From NCBI GenBank assembly GCA_040881945.1, contig JBBECF010000160.1, positions 1-15,755 on the forward strand: a DNA stretch of 15,755 bases, in the 5' to 3' direction. This DNA comes from JBBECF01 sp040881945. Lineage in GTDB: Bacteria > Pseudomonadota > Alphaproteobacteria > Dongiales > Dongiaceae. A model generated the notes under the pieces. That model was not told the origin of the DNA. It made no database searches and worked only from the letters and a program-made list of their open reading frames with translations. This document shows, one piece after another, positions 8,527-15,755 of the stretch (positions within the stretch are counted from its first letter, which is position 1; the number at the start of each line of letters is the position of its first letter). A program made the translations under genes and the position numbers.

Positions 8527-9369
8527 TCAGCGCTGGCGGCGCGTGCAATAGAAAGTGGAGCGGCCCGCCTGCACGATGCGGCGGACGCCGCCGGTCCGCG
8601 CGAGCGCGCAGTCGCAACCCGGACAGCCGGCGCCGGCCCGGTCGTAGACCGCCCAGCGGTGCTGGAAATAGCCGAGCTCGCCGGTCGCCTGCACATAGTC
8701 GCGCAAGGACGAGCCGCCGGCGGCGACGGCTTCGGCGAGCACCCGGCGGATCGCCGCGACCAGGCGCTCGGCCCGTCCGCCCTGCACCGTGCGGGCCAGC
8801 CGGCGTGGCGACAGGCCGGCCCAGAACAGGCTTTCCGAGGCGTAGATGTTGCCGATCCCGGCGACCACCCGCTGGTCGATCAGCGCCGCCTTGACCGATG
8901 TCGCCTTGCCGCGCAGCGCCGCTGCCAGGACGGCGCCGGTGAAGCCGTCCTCGAGCGGCTCCGGCCCGAGACCGGCGAGCCGCGGATGGGCGGCGAGCGC
9001 CGCCGCCGGCACCAGGTCCATGAATCCGAAGCGCCGGGCGTCGTTGAAGCGGACCGCCGCGCCGTCGTCGGTTTCGAACACGATATGGTCGTGCGGCTCC
9101 GGCCGGGCGGTCGCGTCTTCGCCGATCACCAGCCGCCCCGACATGCCGAGGTGGCAGAGCAGCACCTGGCCGTCGTCGAGATGCGCCAGGATGAACTTGC
9201 CGCGCCGCGCGACGCGCGTCACGGTTCGCCCGGTCAGCCGCGCCGCGAACCGGTCGGGCAGCGGAAACCGCAGGTCGCGCCGGCGCTGCACGACGCGCGT
9301 CAGCCGGCGGCCCTCGAGCCGCAACGCCAGGCCGCGGCAGATGGTTTCGACTTCGGGCAGCTCGGGCAT
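8527..9369 (-). CDS. mutM: Formamidopyrimidine-DNA glycosylase (8-oxoguanine repair)
   Basis: Bifunctional glycosylase/lyase that removes 8-oxoguanine and formamidopyrimidines. ATG 9369 is fixed by the N terminus MPELPEVET: P2 is the catalytic nucleophile and E3 the acid. Also seen: K58 of the RRGKF hairpin, the intercalating residues M76 (HLGMSGR) with R112 and F114 (ARRFGF), the helix-two-turn-helix signature GIGNIYASE, and a C-terminal zinc-finger region CPGCDC...RIVQAGRSTFYC. Length (280) is normal. Oddity: the finger ends FYCTRRQR and stop, where the family has FYCPxCQ, so the fourth zinc cysteine is Arg (CGC at 8536-8538; TGC would be Cys). An extra cysteine in CPGCDC might compensate. 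It is divergent from ubiE across 70 bases and heads the minus-strand operon. Confidence 0.95.
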   Translation of the reverse strand: MPELPEVETICRGLALRLEGRRLTRVVQRRRDLRFPLPDRFAARLTGRTVTRVARRGKFILAHLDDGQVLLCHLGMSGRLVIGEDATARPEPHDHIVFETDDGAAVRFNDARRFGFMDLVPAAALAAHPRLAGLGPEPLEDGFTGAVLAAALRGKATSVKAALIDQRVVAGIGNIYASESLFWAGLSPRRLARTVQGGRAERLVAAIRRVLAEAVAAGGSSLRDYVQATGELGYFQHRWAVYDRAGAGCPGCDCALARTGGVRRIVQAGRSTFYCTRRQR

Positions 9370-9402
9370 GTTCGGAAGCTCGCGATGGCCGGCGGCCGCA
9401 AG

Positions 9403-9432
9403 CTGGCGCCGGGTGGGCGGCCGCGCTATGTT
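9403..9432 (+). promoter_or_regulatory. Candidate ubiE promoter, possibly leaderless
   Basis: CTGGCG (9403-9408) and TATGTT (9427-9432) are separated by 18 bases inside the 70-base mutM-ubiE gap. The expected start point falls at about 9439-9440, the ubiE ATG itself. With no convincing Shine-Dalgarno ahead of that codon, a leaderless transcript is plausible. Weak hexamers, predicted by eye. Confidence 0.3.
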
Positions 9433-9439
9433 CGCCCGC

Positions 9440-10234
9440 ATGACAGCCGAGAACGAGCCGGCCGGCAAGCCCGGCGGCGATTCCGCGTGGTTCGGTTTCC
9501 GCGCGGTCGCGGCGGGCGAGAAAACGTCGCTGGTGCGCGCCGTCTTCGACAGCGTGGCCGACCGCTACGACCTGATGAACGACCTGATGTCCGGCGGCAT
9601 CCACCGGCTGTGGAAGGCGGCGATGATCGACCGGCTGGCGCCGCGCCCCGGCCAGCGCCTGATCGACGTCGCCGGCGGCACCGGCGACATCGCGTTCCGT
9701 TTCCTCGAGCGCGCCGGCGGGCCGGCGCGCGGCGCGCGCGCCGTGGTCTGCGACCTCACCCCGGCCATGCTGCGCATCGGGCGCGACCGCGCCATCGACC
9801 GTGGGCAGGTCGGCGCCGGCGGCGGCATCGACTGGGTCGCCGGCGACGCCGAGGCCCTGCCGGTCGCCGACATGCGTTTCGACGCCTACACGATCGCCTT
9901 CGGGCTACGCAACGTGACGCGCATCGATCGCGCGCTGGCCGAGGCGCGGCGCGTGCTGAAGCCGGGCGGCCGGTTCCTCTGCCTGGAATTCAGCCGGGTC
10001 GGGCTGCCGCTCCTGGCGCGGCTCTACGACCTCTATTCGTTCCGGGTGCTGCCGGCCCTCGGTGCCGCGGTGACCGGCGACGGCGACGCCTACCGCTATC
10101 TGGTCGAAAGCATCCGCCGCTTCCCGCCGCAGGACGAGCTGGCGGCGCGGATCGCCGAGGCCGGCCTGGGGCAGGTGCGGTTCCGCAACCTGTCCGGCGG
10201 CATCGCGGCGCTGCATTCGGCCTGGCGCATCTGA
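9440..10234 (+). CDS. ubiE: Ubiquinone/menaquinone C-methyltransferase
   Basis: SAM-dependent methyltransferase that C-methylates the polyprenyl-benzoquinol ring in ubiquinone synthesis. The 264-residue product carries both family signatures: YDLMNDLMSGGIHRLWK (43-59) and RVLKPGGRFLCLEFS (171-185). It also has the SAM-binding DVAGGTGDIAFR (76-87) and the GLRNVTRID block (155-163). Two in-frame ATGs exist, at 9428 and 9440. I chose 9440 because a -10-like TATGTT covers the first and neither has a clear ribosome site, so the start is uncertain by four residues. ubiB follows after 22 bases. Alphaproteobacteria normally make only ubiquinone, which favours that pathway over menaquinone. Confidence 0.95.
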   Translation: MTAENEPAGKPGGDSAWFGFRAVAAGEKTSLVRAVFDSVADRYDLMNDLMSGGIHRLWKAAMIDRLAPRPGQRLIDVAGGTGDIAFRFLERAGGPARGARAVVCDLTPAMLRIGRDRAIDRGQVGAGGGIDWVAGDAEALPVADMRFDAYTIAFGLRNVTRIDRALAEARRVLKPGGRFLCLEFSRVGLPLLARLYDLYSFRVLPALGAAVTGDGDAYRYLVESIRRFPPQDELAARIAEAGLGQVRFRNLSGGIAALHSAWRI

Positions 10235-10256
10235 CCCGCGGTCAGGCGGTCGGCCC

Positions 10257-11831
10257 ATGTTCCGCGCCGTGCGCAACCTGATCCGGCTGCTCGTCATCGC
10301 GCGGACTCTGGCGCGGCACGGCGCGCTCGCGCCGCTGCAAGGCGCGATCGAAGGCGCCGGCGTCGCCCCGGCCGTGCTGTTCGCGGCGCGTTTCTTCTCG
10401 GGGCGACGTCCCCGCGCCGGCGCGGTGCCGGCCGGCGAGCGGCCGGGCCAGCGTCTGGCGGTGGCGCTGAGCGAACTGGGGCCGGCCTTCATCAAGCTGG
10501 GGCAGGCGCTGTCGACCCGCTCCGACCTGCTCGGCGAGGAGGCGGCGGCCGATCTTTCCCTGTTGCAGGACCGCCTCGAGCCATTTCCGGCGGCGGCCGC
10601 CCGCGCCACCATCGAGGCCGAGCTGGGCCGGCCGCTCTCGGAGCTGTTCGCCGGCTTCACCGACCGGCCGGTCTCGGCGGCGTCGATCGCCCAGGTGCAT
10701 TACGCCGTGACGCCGCTCGAGGACGGCGGCGGGGGCGGCGTCGAGGTCGCGGTCAAGGTCCTGCGGCCGGGAATCGAGCAGGCCTTCGCCCGCGACCTCG
10801 ACCTGTTGTCCTGGGTGGCCGAGACGATCGAGCGGACGCAGCCCAAGCTGCGCCGCTTCAAGCCGGTCGAGTTGGTGCGCCGCTTCGCCGCGACCGTGCG
10901 CGTCGAGATGGACCTGCGGCTGGAGGCGGCGGCCGCGTCGGAACTGGCCGCCAACTTCGCCGGCGATCCGAGCTATCGGGTGCCGGTCATCGACTGGCGC
11001 CGCACCGCGCGCCGGGCGATGACGCAACAGCGCCTCGTCGGCATCCGCATGGACGACCGGACGGCGCTGCTCGCCGCCGGGCTCGACATCGACGCGGTGC
11101 TGGCCAAGGCCGCCGCCATCTTCTTCAAGCAGGTGTTCCGCGACGGCTATTTCCACGGCGACCAGCATCCCGGCAACATGTTCGTCGATGCCGACGGCAA
11201 TATCGGCGCCGTCGATTTCGGCATCATGGGCCGGCTCGACCGCAAGACGCGCTACTACCTGGCCGACATGCTGACGGCCCTGCTCGACCGCGACTACCGG
11301 CGCGTCGCCGAGGTGCATTTCGTCGCCGGCTACGTCCCGCCGACCCAGTCGCTGGACGATTTCGCCCAGGCCTGCCGCTCGATCGGGGAGCCGATCTTCG
11401 ACCGGCCGTTGCAGGAAATCTCGTTCGCGCGGCTGCTCGGCCAGCTCTTCCACCTGACCGAGGCCTTCGAGATGGAGGCGCAGCCGCAGCTTCTGTTGCT
11501 GCAGAAGAACATGCTGATGGCCGAGGGGGTGAGCCGCAGCCTCAATCCCGACCTCAACATCTGGACGCTGGCCCGGCCGCTGATCGAGGACTGGGTGCGC
11601 GAGCATCGCGGCCCCGAGGCGCGGCTGCGCGAGGTCGCCGCCGAGGCGGCGCGGGCCATCGAACGGCTGCCCGCCCTCATCGCCGACCTGGAGAAGGCGG
11701 CGGCGACGGTCGCCGGCGGCGATCTTCGGCTGCACCCCGAGACGCTGCGCGCCCTGGCCGCCCGCGGCGGCGGCCCGTCATGGCCGCTGTGGCTCGCCAT
11801 CGCCGCCCTCGCCGCGGCGCTGCTGCTCTAG
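10257..11831 (+). CDS. ubiB: Ubiquinone biosynthesis protein UbiB (atypical kinase/ATPase)
   Basis: ABC1/ADCK/COQ8-family protein needed for ubiquinone synthesis; it is membrane associated and thought to act as an ATPase that helps handle lipid intermediates. In 524 residues: the family KxGQ motif as FIKLGQALSTR (K80, Q83), the Ala-rich loop SAASIAQVH (140-148), the ATP-site lysine K167 in VAVKV, HGDQHPGNMF (300-309) with catalytic D302 and N307, and the metal-binding DFG at 320-322. The C terminus is a hydrophobic segment (PLWLAIAALAAALLL), the expected membrane anchor; characterised UbiB proteins often carry two such helices. Start ATG 10257 has AGGCGG 7 bases upstream and lies 22 bases after ubiE. 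An inverted repeat begins at its stop codon. Confidence 0.95.
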   Translation: MFRAVRNLIRLLVIARTLARHGALAPLQGAIEGAGVAPAVLFAARFFSGRRPRAGAVPAGERPGQRLAVALSELGPAFIKLGQALSTRSDLLGEEAAADLSLLQDRLEPFPAAAARATIEAELGRPLSELFAGFTDRPVSAASIAQVHYAVTPLEDGGGGGVEVAVKVLRPGIEQAFARDLDLLSWVAETIERTQPKLRRFKPVELVRRFAATVRVEMDLRLEAAAASELAANFAGDPSYRVPVIDWRRTARRAMTQQRLVGIRMDDRTALLAAGLDIDAVLAKAAAIFFKQVFRDGYFHGDQHPGNMFVDADGNIGAVDFGIMGRLDRKTRYYLADMLTALLDRDYRRVAEVHFVAGYVPPTQSLDDFAQACRSIGEPIFDRPLQEISFARLLGQLFHLTEAFEMEAQPQLLLLQKNMLMAEGVSRSLNPDLNIWTLARPLIEDWVREHRGPEARLREVAAEAARAIERLPALIADLEKAAATVAGGDLRLHPETLRALAARGGGPSWPLWLAIAALAAALLL

Positions 11832-11850
11832 CCGGGATCCTGCTCCCGGC
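11831..11850 (+). terminator. Hairpin at the end of ubiB
   Basis: Arms GCCGGGA (11831-11837) and TCCCGGC (11844-11850) with a 6-base loop, starting on the last base of the ubiB stop codon. No T-run follows, only CTTGCG, so at best a weak or partial terminator. A second short palindrome, CGGGCGCCCG (11860-11869), follows. The 87-base gap to coaBC is the only sizeable break in the plus-strand gene run after the ubiE promoter region. Confidence 0.35.
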
Positions 11851-11918
11851 CTTGCGCGGCGGGCGCCCGGCCCTTACCTTAACGACGGTCCGAAACTGTG
11901 AAATCCCGGGCGGGTCCG

Positions 11919-13124
11919 ATGCTGGCCGGCAAGCGCGTCCTGTTAATTGTCTCCGGCGGCATCGCCGCCTATAAGAGCCTCGAGCTGATCCGCCGCCTGC
12001 GCGAGGCGGGCGCGTCCGTGCGCTGCGTGCTGACCCGCGCCGGCGCCGAGTTCGTGACCCCGCTGTCGCTCGCGACCCTGAGCGAGGACAAGGTCTACAC
12101 CGAGCTGTTCTCGCTCACCGACGAGAGCGAGATGGGCCATATCCGGCTGAGCCGCGAGGCCGACCTTATCGTCGTCGCCCCGGCCAGCGCCGACATCCTG
12201 GCGAAGATGGCGCAGGGCCGGGCCGACGACCTGGCGAGCACGGCCCTGCTCGCCGCCGACAAGCCGGTCCTGGTGGCGCCGGCGATGAACCTGCGCATGT
12301 GGCACCACGCGGCGGTGCAGGCCAACCTGGCGACGCTCGAAGGCCGCGGCGTGCGCCGCGTCGGCCCCGGCGAGGGGCCGATGGCGTGCGGCGAACACGG
12401 CCTGGGCCGCATGGCGGAGCCGGACGAGATCCTAGCCGCCGTCGTCGCCTTCTTCGCCGAGGGCGCCGCGCTCGCCGGACGCCGCGCGCTGGTCACCAGC
12501 GGCCCGACGCACGAGGCCATCGACCCGGTGCGCTACATCGCCAACCGCTCGTCGGGCCGCCAGGGCCACGCCATCGCCGCGGCGCTGGCGCGGCGCGGCG
12601 CGGCGACCGTGCTGGTCTCCGGGCCGACCGCCGAGCCCGACCCGCCGGGCGTGACCGTGCGCCGCGTCGAGACCGCCGACGAGATGCTGGCCGCGGCGCT
12701 GGGCGCGCTGCCGGTGGACGTCGCGGTGTGCGCGGCCGCCGTCTCGGACTGGAAGCCGACGGCACCGGCGGCGCGCAAGCTGAAGAAGGACGGCGGCCGG
12801 CCGCCGCAAATCGAGCTCGCGCCCAACCCGGACGTCCTGGCCGCCATCGCCGCCGCCGGCAACCGGCGGCCGCGCCTGGTCGTCGGCTTCGCCGCCGAGA
12901 CCGAGAACGTGGTCGCGAACGCGACCGCCAAGCGCGCGGCCAAGGGCTGCGACTGGATCGTCGCCAACGACGTGTCGCCGGGCACCGGCACCTTCGGCGG
13001 CGCGCGCAACACCGTGCATCTGATCTCCGCCGCCGGCGTCGAGGATTGGCCGACCCTGTCGAAGCAGGAGGTGGCGGACCGCCTGGCGGCGCGCATCGCC
13101 GGACGGCTGGCCGAGGCGCCATGA
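11919..13124 (+). CDS. coaBC: Phosphopantothenoylcysteine decarboxylase / phosphopantothenate-cysteine ligase
   Basis: Bifunctional coenzyme A enzyme: joins cysteine to 4'-phosphopantothenate (CoaB) and decarboxylates the product to phosphopantetheine (CoaC). The N-terminal flavin domain shows the GGIAAYKS opening, catalytic H74 in MGHIRLSR, PAMNLRMW (121-128) and the active-site C157 in MACGEHGLGRM. The C-terminal ligase half shows SGPTHEAIDPVRYIANRSSG (194-213, with N209), AAAVSDW (272-278) and the KLKK lysines near 287-290. At 401 residues it has full family length. ATG 11919 was chosen because MLAGKRVLLIVSGG is the normal beginning and GCGGG lies 5 bases ahead; a GTG 21 bases upstream is also open. 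The stop overlaps the dut start as ATGA, so the two are translationally coupled. Confidence 0.96.
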   Translation: MLAGKRVLLIVSGGIAAYKSLELIRRLREAGASVRCVLTRAGAEFVTPLSLATLSEDKVYTELFSLTDESEMGHIRLSREADLIVVAPASADILAKMAQGRADDLASTALLAADKPVLVAPAMNLRMWHHAAVQANLATLEGRGVRRVGPGEGPMACGEHGLGRMAEPDEILAAVVAFFAEGAALAGRRALVTSGPTHEAIDPVRYIANRSSGRQGHAIAAALARRGAATVLVSGPTAEPDPPGVTVRRVETADEMLAAALGALPVDVAVCAAAVSDWKPTAPAARKLKKDGGRPPQIELAPNPDVLAAIAAAGNRRPRLVVGFAAETENVVANATAKRAAKGCDWIVANDVSPGTGTFGGARNTVHLISAAGVEDWPTLSKQEVADRLAARIAGRLAEAP

Positions 13125-13588
13125 GCGCGCCGCCGCTCACGGTCGCGGTCCGCCGCCTGGCGCACGGCGCCGGCATCGACCTGCCGGCCTATGGCACGGC
13201 GGCCTGCGCCGGCATGGACCTGGCGGCGGCGGTCGACGTCGAGTTGACGCTGGCGCCGGGCGGCCGCGCGCTGGTGCCGACCGGCATCGCGATCGCCCTG
13301 CCCGAGGGCTACGAGGCGCAGGTGCGGCCGCGCTCCGGGCTCGCGCTCGAGGCCGGCGTCACCGTGCTCAACGCGCCCGGCACGGTCGATGCGGACTATC
13401 GCGGCGAGATTCGGGTCATCCTGGTCAATCACGGCCCGGCGCCGTTCACGGTGCGGCCCGGCATGCGCATCGCGCAGCTCGTCGTGGCGCCGGTCGTCCG
13501 CGTCGCCTGGAGCGAGGCGGCCGAGTTGCCGGACAGCGGGCGCGGGGCCGGCGGTTTCGGATCGACCGGCCTAGCGGCGCGGCGGTGA
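13121..13588 (+). CDS. dut: Deoxyuridine triphosphatase (dUTPase)
   Basis: Hydrolyses dUTP to dUMP and pyrophosphate, keeping uracil out of DNA and supplying dTMP synthesis; active as a homotrimer. All five family motifs are present in 155 residues: motif 1 AGMDLAAAVD (30-39), motif 2 RPRSGLA (69-75), motif 3 GTVDADYRGE (87-96, with the likely catalytic D90), motif 4 RIAQLVV (116-122) and the C-terminal P-loop-like motif 5 RGAGGFGSTG (141-150). The start ATG 13121 overlaps the coaBC stop by four bases, the common coaBC-dut arrangement. The stop TGA is followed directly by GGG, forming GAGGG, the likely ribosome site of the next gene. Confidence 0.96.
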   Translation: MSAPPLTVAVRRLAHGAGIDLPAYGTAACAGMDLAAAVDVELTLAPGGRALVPTGIAIALPEGYEAQVRPRSGLALEAGVTVLNAPGTVDADYRGEIRVILVNHGPAPFTVRPGMRIAQLVVAPVVRVAWSEAAELPDSGRGAGGFGSTGLAARR

Positions 13589-13600
13589 GGGCGTCGGGGC

Positions 13601-14056
13601 ATGCTGAATCTGTCGCGCAAGCTGCTGTTCGCCATCGAGGCGGTGGTCGACATCGCCTATCACGGCGGCGCCGCGCCGGTGCAGAGCGGCAAGATCTCGG
13701 AACGCCAGGGCATCCCGCACCGCTACCTCGAACAGGTGTTGCAGCACCTCGTCCGGGCCGGGCTGCTGACCGGGCAGCGCGGCCCGCGCGGCGGCTATCG
13801 GCTGGCGCGCGAGCGGCGGCGCATCACCGTGGGCGAGATCGTCCGCACCGTCGCCGAGCTCGAGGCGACGCCCGATCCGACCGTCGGCGAGGCGGGCTCG
13901 GACATCGGCCTCAAGGTCGTGCGGCCGCTGTGGCGCGAGTTGCAACAGCGGGTCGCGGCCGAGCTCGACGCGCTGACGATCGAGGACCTGTGCCAGCGCG
14001 CGCAGGGCGCGGGAATCCGCAGCGCGGCGGCCGGCAAGCTCGATTTCGCGATCTGA
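13601..14056 (+). CDS. Rrf2-family transcriptional regulator, CymR-like
   Basis: DNA-binding regulator of 151 residues. The N-terminal winged helix-turn-helix is clear: ISERQGIPHRYLEQVLQHL as the helix-turn-helix (32-50), then the wing RGPRGGYRLAR (60-70), both hallmarks of Rrf2. The three clustered cysteines that hold an Fe-S cluster in IscR and NsrR are absent; the only cysteine is C131, and the region where they would sit reads GEAGSDIGLKVVRPLW. This matches the cluster-free branch that includes CymR, the cysteine regulator that in Bacillus subtilis works in complex with CysK. cysK follows 17 bases downstream, so a role in cysteine or sulfur control is likely (inference). The start has GAGGG 9 bases upstream, overlapping the dut stop. 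Only 12 bases separate it from dut, so any operator of its own must lie further upstream. Confidence 0.88.
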   Translation: MLNLSRKLLFAIEAVVDIAYHGGAAPVQSGKISERQGIPHRYLEQVLQHLVRAGLLTGQRGPRGGYRLARERRRITVGEIVRTVAELEATPDPTVGEAGSDIGLKVVRPLWRELQQRVAAELDALTIEDLCQRAQGAGIRSAAAGKLDFAI

Positions 14057-14073
14057 GGGGCTAGGGGGATTTG

Positions 14074-15054
<981 letters not shown>

Positions 15055-15060
15055 GCGCCC

Positions 15061-15755
15061 ATGGAGCTGAGCGAGGCGCAGGTCGAGCGTTACGCCCGCC
15101 ACCTGATCCTCGACGAGGTCGGCGAGGCGGGGCAGGAACGGCTGCTCGCCGCGCGCGTGCTGGTGGTCGGCGCCGGCGGCCTCGGCTCGCCGCTGTTGCT
15201 CTATCTCGCCGCCGCCGGCGTCGGCACGCTCGGCGTCGTCGACGACGACGTGGTCGAGCTGTCGAACCTGCAGCGCCAGGTGATCCACGCGACGTCCCTC
15301 GTCGGCGCCGCCAAGGTGGACAGCGCGGCGGAAACGGTGGCGCGGATCAACCCGGACGTCCGCGTCGTCCGCCATCGGGCGCGGCTGACCGCAACCAACG
15401 CCCTGGAGATCATCGCCGGCTACGACCTGGTGGCGGACGGCAGCGACAACTTCCCGACCCGCTTCCTGCTCAACGACGCCTGCTATTTCGCGCGCAAGAC
15501 CCTGGTCGCCGCGGCGCTGTTGCGCTTCGACGGGCAGGTCGCGACCTTCAAGGCGCATCTGGGCGAGCCGCATCCCTGCTACCGCTGCCTGTTCCCGGCG
15601 CCGCCGCCGGCCGGCCTGGTGCCGCGCTGCGAAGAAGCGGGCATCCTCGGCGCGCTCGCCGGCGCCGTCGGCGGGGTGCAGGCGACCGAGGTGCTGAAGG
15701 AGCTGCTCGGGATCGGTGACAGTTTGTCCGGCTACCTGCTGATCTACGAGGCCCT
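15061..15755 (+). CDS. MoeB/ThiF-type sulfur-carrier adenylyltransferase (3' end cut)
   Basis: E1-like enzyme that adenylates the C-terminal glycine of a small sulfur-carrier protein (MoaD, ThiS or a relative). In 231 complete codons: the family opening YARHLILDEVGEAGQ (11-25), nucleotide-binding GAGGLGS (37-43), ELSNLQRQ (66-73), DGSDNFPTRFLLND (126-139) with D129, the first zinc pair CYRC (173-176) and C190 in RCEEAGILG, which aligns with the cysteine that takes part in sulfur transfer in ThiF. The second CxxC and any C-terminal rhodanese domain lie beyond the right edge, so MoeB, ThiF and fused MoeBR types cannot be separated. ATG 15061 follows the cysK stop by 6 bases with no strong ribosome site, implying coupling. 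Next to cysK, a sulfur-transfer role is likely. Confidence 0.9.
   Translation, partial: MELSEAQVERYARHLILDEVGEAGQERLLAARVLVVGAGGLGSPLLLYLAAAGVGTLGVVDDDVVELSNLQRQVIHATSLVGAAKVDSAAETVARINPDVRVVRHRARLTATNALEIIAGYDLVADGSDNFPTRFLLNDACYFARKTLVAAALLRFDGQVATFKAHLGEPHPCYRCLFPAPPPAGLVPRCEEAGILGALAGAVGGVQATEVLKELLGIGDSLSGYLLIYEA

Noticed and set aside
9370..9468. Upstream start for mutM at 9468
   Set aside because: The enzyme needs proline as residue 2 after Met removal, which fixes ATG 9369; the extension would also run into ubiE.
11898..11918. GTG start of coaBC at 11898
   Set aside because: It adds seven residues not typical of the family; ATG 11919 has a ribosome site and the conserved beginning. 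Not fully excluded.

Overview
The window is a high-GC chromosomal segment from an alphaproteobacterium. The order gyrB, recF, dnaN, dnaA, rpsT, enoyl-CoA hydratase and mutM, read against a divergent ubiE-ubiB-coaBC-dut run, is a layout I associate with Rhodospirillales-like alphaproteobacteria. The order-level placement is inference. I see no mobile elements, CRISPR arrays, rRNA or tRNA genes.

Left part (1-9369), all on the minus strand. Reading 5'->3': mutM, a small exported protein of unknown function and an enoyl-CoA hydratase probably form one operon. rpsT follows with its own clear promoter, then a 530-base leader region, then dnaA. After a 279-base gap with a perfect 10-bp hairpin come dnaN, recF (GTG start 2 bases after the dnaN stop) and gyrB, which runs off the left edge about 15-25 residues before its expected end. 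These genes serve replication initiation and elongation, recombinational repair, supercoiling, oxidised-base repair and translation.

Right part (9440-15755), all on the plus strand. ubiE and ubiB are ubiquinone biosynthesis genes. coaBC (coenzyme A synthesis) and dut (dUTP removal) overlap by four bases. A tight run follows: a cysteine-poor Rrf2 regulator, cysK and a MoeB/ThiF-type E1-like adenylyltransferase cut by the right edge. This last run looks like a cysteine-synthesis and sulfur-transfer module with its own regulator.

The genes themselves are mostly standard housekeeping. The points that stand out are: the long dnaA leader, with a plausible promoter whose -10 overlaps a GANTC (CcrM-type) site, six GANTC sites in 530 bases, and a chain of small reading frames ending in an ATGA overlap with dnaA; the dnaN-leader hairpin; a MutM whose last zinc-finger cysteine position is arginine; and the CymR-like Rrf2-CysK pairing.
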